Shown piece after piece: positions 54,707-64,000 of a DNA stretch of 64,000 nt. This stretch comes from Takakia lepidozioides (Eukaryota > Streptophyta > Takakiopsida > Takakiales > Takakiaceae): NCBI GenBank assembly GCA_030704615.1, contig CM060731.1, positions 7,380,001 to 7,444,000 of the forward strand, given 5' to 3'. The notes under the pieces were generated by a model that worked only from the letters and a program-made list of their open reading frames with translations, was not told the DNA's origin and did no database searches. Position numbers and translations under genes: made by a program. Each line of letters starts with the position of its first letter. Within the stretch, counting starts at the first letter, position 1.

Positions 54707-57700
54707 TTAATCTTGAAAATCATCCGAATCCTCATCCTGTTCTAGACTGTCCTGCTCCGCCTCCACCCCCTCAGTGCCTTTCTCATCTCCAGCGGACTGC
54801 TCGTTGGCCAGGCTTTCGAAAATCCCATCTTCCCCTTGCGGAACTGTCCATCTCAGCTCTGTTGGGTCGTCTTCCTCCCTGTCTGCGTCGCTCTCATCCG
54901 CTGAATCACATATGTACTTTCGTACCCGTCTACCTGTCTGAGCTGCTGCCAACTCTTTCCTTATCCTTCTGTCCTCCCTAGCCCTCTCCAAAATCTGCTC
55001 TACTTTACTGGGATTCTCACTTCTTCTAATCGCTGTATTTGCGAGTTTAGCTGCATAACTAGGAAGGGAGTAGTCCCTCACCGGCTCGTCATGAAGTCGG
55101 CCCTCGCAAAGAACGGGACATTCTTCCTGGCAGGAAGTGTAGGCCCTACATGTTTCGACCCGGACCCTGCAATCCTGCACATGACAATCATCAACGAGAC
55201 TAATGAGAACCACAGTCGGGAAATTCGTTTGACAAAATGACCAAGAAGGCTTTGCAAACTTACAATGTTTGCACTCACTCGTATTCCGGGTTCTCCTCCG
55301 CATCAATGTCCACTGTGTCTTCCTCGGACTCCGACGAATCCGAGGAGACTTCCGCTCTTTCGGGAGCCTTAACATTCCGTTGCAGCCCTTCCAGATGGGA
55401 TCCCCACACGGATGAATCCTCCTCGTAGGCAAAGAGGTGCCGGTCGGAAAACCGCCCAGCCCACATTGAGGCACCTGTTACAATGCCATCCACACATTAC
55501 CACATGGCGCTTCAGATGTTGCGAACTACATCCTAACGAGAATTTGCAGAACAGCATAGATCAAGATTCTGCATACCTGTCCCACAGATGAGGTCGAGCA
55601 CTGTGCCCTCCACGTCTGTGCATGTCTCCATAATTGTCTGAATGAAGGCAGGGCTCCGAGTCCGTGAGTACCGCAGGGGTTCCGTTGAAGTGAGGCTATG
55701 AGGGAGAAGTTCCTTGGGAACGTTGTTGAACAGAACGTCGTAATCGAGGGGGTCGCAGTTCGGGTCAACCTTTCCTCCCTCCTTCCGGAAAGCAAAGGTG
55801 GATTTCTCCTTCACAAAGCAGTATGCATCGAACTGCTTCGTCTGCATACACAGGGGGGAACGATTAGAAACCGAATGCGGCACCGCATTTGAAAACACCC
55901 AAGCAAATGAATGGACGAGTGCCAGTGTCGTAATCACCTTCTTCCCTTCCGACCAAAGGCCCAGTGTGTTGATGCACGTCCACTTCTTTTTCAGAATCGG
56001 GACGGCGCTCTTGCGGGTCCACTTCGCAATTCCTGTCTGAGTGTTTTTTCCTCTGCTCGCCAGGACAACCACACAGCCTCTGTCGTCCAACACCATGCGG
56101 GCAAGCCCGAATCCTTTCTTCCAAAAGTCCTCCGAGTACCTGTTCCAAGATGGCAAAGCTTGCAGTCCTTCCACAGGCTCTCCGTCCGGAATATCCAAGA
56201 TGATCATATCGCAAGACCACTCGGTGGCATTTCCGCCCCTCCTACAATCCTTGTCTGCACACACCCTCTCAAAGAACGAGACCATATTCTGAAATCCTGG
56301 GGTGTCGGAAGGCTCTTCGGCAGTCGCCTTCTTCAGTGCTCTGCCCTTCAGACCCTCCATGGTCTTCATGTATGCCAACTTGGCTGCCCGTCCATCCAAA
56401 GCCGCCAAGAAACTCTCATTTACACACTGGACTACTGTTTCGGGAGCCACTTTCGGCCTCTTCATTTCCACCGGCTCGAAAGGGTGCCCCCCTGGGGGGT
56501 TGAAGAGTGCCTTCTTTGCCGAGCCAGTTCTCGTGCCTCTCGTGACAACGGTGGGCACAGGGGAGGCAGCCTGCGTTTGGGGGGTGGGCTGGTTGCAAAG
56601 TCTCCATCGGAGTCCTCTTCCTCACCCTCTTCCTGAACAGGCTGTTTCTGCTTCTTCGTTTTGGCGGGTGTCACAACAGCTGCTCCTTGCTGGCGAGTCC
56701 TCTTCTTCGACCCCTTCTGTTGGGCCTGCACAGCTGCATCCACCGTCTTTTGTGCCATCTCAGCTGCCTTTCTGGATTCTTCCAGAGCAGCAGATTCCTT
56801 TGCCGACTTTGGCCCAGCAGGGACACGTCTTTCCTTTCTCTTCTCTTCTGCCAAGGCGTGCAGATCTTTCTCAGACTCGTCAACAATACCGCCAGACATG
56901 TCCAGGTACCACGGGCATCCAACGAGATGCGCGGGATGCCATTGTTTCTGCATCTCGGGTGTGTAGACACAGCTTGGGCCCGCCACGGTCCAAGCCATGA
57001 AGAACGGGGGCTCTTGAGCCAGGGCCCCTGTCTGAAGGAGCACGTATTTCATATACCTGCAAGGCAGTCAGCATGCGTGAGCAAAAGTTGAGACCAACCT
57101 ACTCGCAGAGTGCCACCGAAAACATAAAATGCGAATGCGGTGCCGCATTTCCGAGACAAACCTCGTAACCAGGCTTCGCATACAAGGGCAGCTGTGCTTC
57201 ACCTGTAAACAATTCGCATTGCAGCTTTCCCCGCTCCCTCCTGATGTGTAAACTCCACGCTCCTTCTTGCTGTCTGTAGCTCTCTGGCGAAAAGGTTGTC
57301 CTTGTACGCACATCTGAAACGTGTCACGTAGTCTTCCAATGTCTGTGTTCCATCCCATTTGACGTACAAGCCGAACGAATTTGTGTGCATTACGACTTGC
57401 TCCTTCGCATTCGACATTACCTGCGATTCCCAAATGCATTGTCACGTAGCAGTTCAGGGAATTCATTTCAGAAAAGCAAATCTGGGGAAGTACCTTGAAT
57501 TACCTGGAACCACCAAGTCATACGGTTGAGCCACACATCCACTGCAGGGTCGGAAACTTCCAGTGGAAAAGACCACATTGTCCTTATGCTCTCGGATGCA
57601 TTCCAGATCGACAGCCACCGTGTCTGCCATTTCCGATCCAATGTCAGGAGCTGGAAGAGAGTGGCTATTGCTAGGAAGGAACTTCAGTGCATTGAAACCT

Positions 57701-59827
57701 CACCTTCTCTTTCGCCTCCACACATGCCGTTGAGAGGTGATGCAGTTTCTCCAATTGCATGGTCGGCTGCATGGCCCGAGAATAGTGTTTTGCAATCTCG
57801 GGGATGAAGTCCTTTCCAAGTGCCGGATCTGCAATTGCCACCAGCTTCACAAGCTTTGACTTGTATTTGGTTCTGGACTTGACACCGGCTTCCTTCAAGT
57901 GCTCAGTCAATGACTGCAACGTTTTCACCTGCCCCTCACTTTCCATGAAGAAGCGTTTGGCATGGGCCAAATCCAGCTTGATGTTTGACTGCCAACAAAA
58001 ACATGCAGAAGCGTTACATTCGATTCATGTGGAAACATTACTGAAAATTGGGGAAGGATGAGCAGAGGGAAATTGGAGGACGACTTACTTCGTATATCAC
58101 CTCCACCATTCCATCCATAGTGAGACGATACCATGTCCGGTCTGTTTTTGCAACGGCTTTCTGAATGAGCTCGGGCTCCAGCATTTCCGCAAACATCTGC
58201 GGATCAGTGAGACCAGTTTTCCTCACCCTGTACAGCATATGTGCCATGTGGGTATGCACGTACGCATTCTCAGTGACCCTGCAAGGCACACTCTCCAGTT
58301 CAGTACACGGAAGCACGGAAACAAACCAGAATGGAAACCGAAATGCGGCACCGCATTTCGAACGTGCTAGGGAGGGTATGAGTATCTTACGAGTTGAGGT
58401 CCGCCATGGCATTCTTGAGCAGGGAGGAGTCTGCCGCCTTCACCTTGAGGATGACACACTCCACCATGTAATGCCAGCCAATGTGCTTGGCATGGTTCTG
58501 CTTGATGTACTCCCACCAGGCGAGAAGTCGGTGATTCCCGTCCCACACAAAGAACATTTTACCCGACATATGGCCGAAGTCTGGATCACCCTTCAGCGTC
58601 GCCTCGAATTCGTCGTTGCGAGTGTGCCAGTGGGTATCCCACGTTGACAATTCATCGGCAGTGGGTCCACGAGTTTCGCCGTCCTCATTCTCAATGGAAA
58701 CGTAAAACGCTGCCGATCCCAGACGGTACCCTTCTCGAAATGCGAACTTGAGCTTATCCACATCTCCGGGAAGGGCCTGCCTGACGATGGGAAGGGAGAC
58801 CATGCGACAGAGTGGGATTCGAAGAGTCCGCTGGAATACCCTGCTGCCCAGAACTCTGCCAATGCTACTGTGTGTCTCCTCCAACATTTTATCCGCTGCA
58901 CTTTTGAAATCCTCCGGAGACATGTCTGTAGGTGCCGGTAGTGGCTGAGCAGCTGGAGCATCCTCAACTGGAGCTGCACTCTGGGGCCTGTCTGCGGGCA
59001 ATTCTGCCATTGCAGAGGCCTCCTCCGGGCCTGCTTGCTCATCGGTGGTGAGGTCTTGCTGCGAACGTTGAGCGGCAGCACCCTCCTCCGGTACCAAATC
59101 GAGATCAACGGTCGATCCCATTGCCTTCGCTGCAGCAGAGTCGGCCCCAACATCTGCAGGCGGGAAATCCTCCAGGAACTGAGCTTCAGCTCGTGGAAGC
59201 GGTTTTGCGGGAGATTGTTCGGCCGTCGCCCTGATTGCCTTCTGCTTCCTCATCCTTGCAGGTGAAGGTGTCTGCTGCAATTGAATCTGTCTTTTACCCT
59301 GCTGCTTCATTCGCGTTGGGGGGGGTGAATCGGCCTGAGCCGGTTCAGAAGCCAGTAGAGGGACGGGCTGCTTCTTCTTCGACTTTGCTGGAGAAGGGCC
59401 CGACCCCTGCTGGCGATTCTCCATGACCGAAGAACGCGAGTCGATCTCTGGGGCTTTGAACTTGCCCTTCGAAGCCGCGTCTTTGAATCGCACAGGGCTA
59501 GGCCCGGCAGGAATACCCGCGCTCGGGGATCGGGTGGGTGTACGTGCTGCAGCTAGCTCCTCGGACTCTTCCTGCGGCTCTTCGGATTCCTGCGATCCCT
59601 CCAGCACGTCCACCTTTCCTGTTAGGCATGCAAACATGTTCTGCATTCAAGTCTCCTAGCATTCAGTCTAAGAATTACAGAAGCAAAATGGGGGGTTCGG
59701 TGCTCGATCAGCTGCGCGCAGCCCGATCGCATGGAGCTCTCACTGGTGGCTGGGTTGCCTGAGTGGCCTGCTGCTCGGAGATGGCAATCTCCTCCTGTAG
59801 ACGCATCTGCTTCCTCCCCTTCGGCAT
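54707..59827 (-). CDS. ParB-like domain fused to a beta-class DNA amino-methyltransferase-like domain
   Basis: About ten exons, roughly 1,380 residues. Exon 1 (ATG at 59,827) is basic. Exon 2 (to 58,387) has a Pro/Ala/Glu-rich linker, then a ParB-like domain with VDKLKFAFREG, FFVWDGNHRLLAW and VECVIL. Several helical exons follow, then a Lys/Glu/Ala-rich linker (56.5-57.0 kb). The methyltransferase-like part begins at about 56.4 kb: motif IV region MIILDIPDG (56,182-56,213), a GCVVVLASRGK strand, a variable region, then SPAFIQTIMETC and motif I LDLICGTGASM, split by a roughly 100-bp intron (55,476-55,576). Motif IV before motif I is the beta-class order. DIPD replaces the usual DPPY, so activity is uncertain. 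The tail is Asp/Glu-rich (to 54,707). Introns at 55.9, 57.1 and 58.35 kb each hold one array-type palindrome. A role in binding or methylating the palindromes is inferred. Confidence 0.7.
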
Positions 59828-62158
59828 TGGCCTACGTCCGAAGTATAATTTCCGGAGCTTGCGACGAGGTCTCCTGTCTGGTGCACGAACTCCCCCCTCT
59901 CAGGTTCGAGCATAAGAAGAACAGAGAGAGGGAAAAGGGGCAAAGAGTGCAGATGGAAAGGGCGCGAGAGGGGTGACTGAGGAGACACGACAAAAGTAGA
60001 TGAAACGGCGGTGATGCACCACTTGGGTTCGAAAGGGTTGGACGAAAGTGTCTCCTCGTGGACTTTGCGTCATTACGAAATTCGAATCGTTCAGGGTACG
60101 CCTGCCGTCCGAAAAACAAACATCATTATCCAACGGTCAGGCCGCGCCGCCTCATGCCCCTTCAGTCAGATAGAGTGCCGACATGTGCAGCAATTCCGTT
60201 GCTCCACGTGTTCACATTTCAAGGCATTTCCGTCCCAGCGTCTGATGAGTTGGAGCGAAAATGCGAATGCGGCGCCGCATTTCCGTTAAGTACCATCACG
60301 AAGCTACACATCCGTACTTGTTGGAAGAAAATGCGGCACCGCATTTCCGTTCCACCTTCACATACCTTAGTTGTTGAACGGAAATACGGTGCCGCATTTC
60401 CGTCCCACAGCTCCATGTATGAGATTCAAAAGGGAAATGCGGCGCCGCATTTCCGTTCTGGAATGTCGAAAGGTGCGATTCGGACGGGAATGAGGCACAA
60501 CATTTCAGTTCCCGTGGTTCATGATTTTCAATGTGAACGGAAATGCGGTACCGCATTTCCGTTCCCCCTTCACATACGTTAGTTGATGAATGGAAATGCC
60601 GTGCCACATTTCCGTTCGGGAAAGTATAGAGGTCTCACCTGGACAGAAATGCGGTGCCGCATTTCCGGTCTGGAAAGTTTGAAGGTCTCACATGGATGGA
60701 AATGCGGCAACACATTTCCGTAGCACAGCTCCAGGCCCCATATACAAAACGGAAATGCGGCGCCGCATTTCCGTTCTAGAATGTCGGAAGGTGCGACTCG
60801 GACGGAAATGCGGTGCCGCATTTCTGTTCCCGTTGCGCACGATTTTCAGTCAGAACGGAAATGCGGTACCGCATTTCCGTTCTGTAGAGTATTAACGTCT
60901 GACGCTGGCGGAAATGATGTGCCGCATTTTCGTTCCACAGCTCCATGCCTCACATACAAAACGGAAATGCGGCGCCGCATTTCCGTTTTGGAATGTCGGA
61001 AGGTGCGACTCCGACGGAAATGCGGTACCGCATTTCAGTTCCGATGTTTCAGGATATTTCATCAGAACGGAAATGCGGTGCCGCATTTCCGTTCTGGAAT
61101 GTTGGGAGGTGCGACTCGGATGGAAATGCGCTGCCGCATTTCAGTTCCGATGGTTCACGATTTTCAGTCAGAACGGAAATGCGGTACCGCATTTCCGTTC
61201 TGGATAGTATGAATGTCTCAAGCGGTCGGAATTGCGCTGTATGAAGCGGTCGGAATCGCACTCGGCTCCATGCATCAGATACAAAATGGAAATGCGGCGC
61301 CGCATTTCCGTTCTAGAATGTCGGAAAGTGCGACTCGGACAGAAATGCGGTACCGCATTTCCGTTATGGAGAGTATGAATGTCTTTTAAGGACGGAAATG
61401 TGCTGCAGCATTTCTATCCCTCAGCTCCATGCATCAGATACAAAATGGAAATGCGGCGCCGCATTTCCGTTCTGGAATGTCGAAAAGTGCGACTCGGACG
61501 GAAATGCGGTGCCGCATTTCTGTTCCCGTTGTTCATAATTCTCAATCAGAACGGAAATGCGGTACCGCATTTCCGTTCCACCTTCACATACCGTGCTTGC
61601 TGGATGGAAATGCGTTACCGCATTTCCGTTCTGGAGAGTATAAAGGTTTCCCCCGGACGGAAACTCGGTGCCGCATTTCCGTCGCTCTGGTGCATGACCA
61701 AGAAGCAAACGGAAATGCGGCGCCGTATTTCCGTCCACCAGCAATCGAAAGAATCACTCGGGACGGGAAATCTGGAACCTGAATGGGTTGCATTGTTCCG
61801 AAACAACATTGCGGCCAGTCTTGATGAGCACAACTTGGTTGTCTGACCGTTTTAACTAACAGTCCTGGCACTTGTCAGTGCGAACGTTCCTGTCTGCACC
61901 GAGAATACTGCTGGATCCACCCTCAGGAGAAACTGTCAGGAGATGTTATTTCGTCGCCGAATCGGCCATCATTGTCATACTTACTGGCTATGGAATCAAA
62001 CCTCCCACCTTCATGCATGTAGCTTGAAACAATACTTTCCACTTCAATGTGCGACTTCCAATCGTCGATGGACTCCGCAGATCCACTTAGATGGTGCCTG
62101 TGAGCCTTGGTCTGTCGCTATACTGAACCTCGCACTTGCCAACTCCGTGCGGTGTTCG
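59828..62158. promoter_or_regulatory. Divergent promoter region of the transposase and methyltransferase-like genes
   Basis: A 2.3-kb intergenic region between two divergent first codons; the left-arm equivalent is 30,971-33,200. It contains array 1 in its middle. No TATA box could be assigned with confidence. The placement suggests the array could act as an operator or methylation-sensitive control region; this is inference. Confidence 0.5.
60262..61733. repeat. Palindrome array 1 (right)
   Basis: Inverted counterpart of 31,386-32,770 with about 25 copies. Several reach perfect 28-34-bp palindromes through AACGG/CCGTT and CAGAAC/GTTCTG flanks, for example near 60,863 and 61,190. Sites decayed in the left arm are often intact here, such as near 60,979 and 61,078. 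Confidence 0.92.
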
Positions 62159-64000
62159 ATGGCTCCGAATTCCTACGCTATAGTTTGCTGTCCTCCGCAA
62201 CTTGGGAGAGCCTGGATCCCAAACGAGGGAGGACTTTGCAGAGTGACTGAAACTTACCTTTGTTCCAAATTCAAGCTCAAACCGGGCACAGTTTATTTGG
62301 AAGAAGAAAGGAAGGATGTTCCTGGACAGGTTGACGAGACCATTGTCGTGCTAGGTAACGACGGAGGTTGCGGAATCGAATGGCACGTTCCCCCATCAGA
62401 CACCATCCTGTACCGAGCTGTGGGAATGCCCATTCCCTTTCCGAATCAGTCGCTGCCCACACCATCCACAAAGGAGTCCGGAAACCGAGAGGCGGCCACT
62501 GCCAACAGAGAGGTATGCAACGATAATCATTCCCGACCTGGACCGTCAAGACCCTCCATAGCTTCTCGTGTGGACGTATTCGACATTTCCGACGAGGAAG
62601 ATGATTGCATTGAGGTACCCATGTCCTCCACACGGTCGTTCAAATCCGGCATGGACGTCTCTGTAGGTGCTACGATGTGCCCTCGAGCATAACTCCAACC
62701 CGGTCCATTGTGCAGCTCCTACGACAACATCACCTCGATGGTTCTCGCTCCGAGCTGGCTGCTCTCGACTATGCCAAATTCCCAGTCAGAAAGGTAACGT
62801 TTCTGCCTCCCGAAGTCGATGGCAATGTCATCTTCGAGTTTCCACCTGTTTCTTCGTCAAACAAAGCCTCCGGGATGTTAACAGACATGGATCGAAAGCA
62901 TGACGGACACCCCTGGTGTGTGACGAAGACCAGTAGCACGAAAATTGCTGATGGTGTTCGTGTACGATATGTCCTCTGTGCGGGGAAGCTGAGGTGCCTC
63001 AATCCCACCTGCTTCCACTTTCTCTCCAAAGGAGGGCGGAGAAACGAGACGGATTGGACTGGCACAACGCATCATCCATTCATTGTCTCCAGCCAAGCTC
63101 CTGCGGGTTCTTTCAAGTGTGCACATTGCAAAGAACCACCGACGTGCATGTCCATGTGCAGAGCCAAGCAATATTACGTTATCCATTTGCTCCCGGACTT
63201 GACTAGAGCTTGCATACACGTTGGGGTCCACTGCCACCCCTTGGCGAGAGGCAACATGCGTGAGGCTGTGCAGGAAGCACACGACATCATAAAAGAGGAG
63301 GTGAAATTGAGCCCCGGAGCCAGACCAAAGCAGATTCAGCTGAAGGCAGCCCACAAGATTGCTCTTGGCAAAATCATGTCTGAAGATGGTTCCGACCGAG
63401 AGCCCTTGACCGAAGACGAGATGCGTGACCTCTTGGAGTCCGTCTCGCACGTTTGTAGTCCGAATGTGCGGAATCACATCGTATCTTGCAAGCAGGAGTT
63501 CGGCAGGGGTCGGACATGTACTCAATCCTGGAGGTGAAACGAATGACTGGATATGACTACATCCAAGGTAGCAGGTTTCCAGGGCAAGGCAGCGAATCCG
63601 ATCGTTGTTACATTTTCAAAATGTCGACGTGTGGGCCTGGGAGTGGAGTCGACTTGGTCACTCGCATGACAACTGGAAACTTGTCGAATGCTTGGGTGAT
63701 GTTTGATCACATCAAGCGAATTACAAACCATCAGTGGGTGACTATGGGTGCGCATGTTTATGACTATCACTCCAAGAGGCTCATGACGATTGCAATCTGC
63801 GAGATGAAAGGGGAGGACACACAGTCCGAGATGCATCTGTGGGAGGGCATAAACGAGCAGATGGCAAGGGCGGGATTGCCAGAGCCCAATTTCAGGGGAT
63901 TCATGGCAGACAACGCTCAGGCCAACTGGGCAGCGGTGCGGCGTGTGTACGGTGAGGACCCCAATGTTCCAATGGAGGGGAAAGAGAGATCCTGTGGATT
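62159..64000 (+). CDS. MULE-type transposase, right copy, cut by window end
   Basis: Covers the N-terminal half: a Ser- and acid-rich leader with ISDEEDD, the GCM/WRKY-like finger (62,889-63,245), a helical region and the DDE core up to FMADNAQANW (Asp codon 63,909-63,911) and the start of the C-x2-H motif at the window edge. Frame breaks at 62,672-62,676 (a missing C) and 63,506-63,509 (four G instead of five) are absent from the left copy. The left copy's break at 29,377 is absent here. The two copies thus complement each other. Start codon tentative. Confidence 0.78.

Larger units (their letters stand above)
52779..64000 (+). mobile_element. Large Mutator-like transposon, inverted right arm (cut by window end)
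   Basis: Inverted counterpart of 29,139-40,133, at about 11.2 kb against 11.0 kb. Order on the plus strand: 233-residue gene, palindrome cluster 2, methyltransferase-like gene (minus), palindrome array 1, transposase (plus). Together with 51,364-52,778 it may form one nearly full element whose transposase-side terminus lies about 2.6 kb past the window end. Confidence 0.8.

Noticed and set aside
54707-59827. Bacterial contamination carrying a ParB-methyltransferase gene
   Set aside because: The gene has several GT-AG introns, lies inside a eukaryotic transposon with a spliced transposase, and is present in two inverted copies next to gypsy elements.
26530-64000. Simple long-read fold-back artefact (missed adapter)
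   Set aside because: A fold-back gives perfect arms with a tiny loop. Here the arms have different partners at the breakpoint, different palindrome copy numbers and a 12.6-kb non-palindromic centre. Mis-assembly of another kind is still possible.
29139-64000. Plastid-type inverted repeat
   Set aside because: No plastid rRNA, tRNA or photosynthesis genes; content is nuclear transposons.
1-64000. tRNA, rRNA or other structured RNA genes
   Set aside because: No convincing T-loop (GGTTCGAATCC-like) with matching stems or rRNA block was noticed by eye; a tRNAscan-SE or Infernal run would settle this.

Overview
The window looks like nuclear DNA of a land plant or close streptophyte. The best anchor is a five-exon gene for Mediator subunit 10 (MED10) at 7,911-11,131. 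Around it lie plant-type mobile elements: a decayed PIF/Harbinger transposon, several Ty3/gypsy fragments, and a Mutator-like (MULE) element with unusual cargo. The mix of elements suggests a large, repeat-rich genome, perhaps a seed-free plant; that last step is inference.

Layout. 1-4.0 kb is minisatellite DNA. 4.04-6.87 kb is a fossil Harbinger element. 7.9-11.1 kb is MED10. 11.1-15.9 kb holds no gene I can support. 16-20.6 kb carries a degenerate AGTCTGCTG-type repeat in both orientations and a broken coding region I do not recognise. 22.7-26.5 kb is the 5' half of a gypsy element (gypsy-1) whose LTR-PBS-gag part is inverted. 26.5-40.1 kb is one copy of a large DNA transposon. 40.1-42.5 kb is a second gypsy fragment (gypsy-2). 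42.5-52.8 kb is a 4.44-kb unit repeated two and a third times. Each full unit has an element end, a gene for an unknown protein family fused in frame to a C5 cytosine methyltransferase, and the 3' half of gypsy-1 pol. 52.8-64.0 kb is the same large transposon in inverted orientation, cut by the window edge.

The large element is the main finding. Combining both arms gives an element of about 15 kb. Its ends are short inverted repeats (GRGGNYTRCTATTTC) followed by CATGAGC subterminal repeats. An apparent 8-bp target duplication (CCTCCTAC) lies exactly where gypsy-1 pol is interrupted. The element encodes (i) a MULE-type DDE transposase with a GCM/WRKY-like zinc finger and a SWIM finger, (ii) an intron-containing protein with a ParB-like domain, a beta-class amino-methyltransferase-like domain and an acidic tail, and (iii) an unknown protein of about 233 residues. 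The transposase and methyltransferase-like genes diverge from a 2.2-kb region holding about two dozen palindromes of consensus AAATGCGGYRCCGCATTT. Much of that array is spaced at almost exactly 53 bp. A second palindrome cluster separates the convergent 3' ends, and single palindromes sit in three introns of the methyltransferase-like gene. My hypothesis is that the ParB-like protein binds or modifies these parS-like palindromes.

Caution. The arms and the tandem units differ mostly by single-base indels in homopolymers, and a frame broken in one copy is usually open in another. Many frameshifts may therefore be consensus errors from unpolished long reads. The inverted and tandem structure itself needs long-read confirmation.
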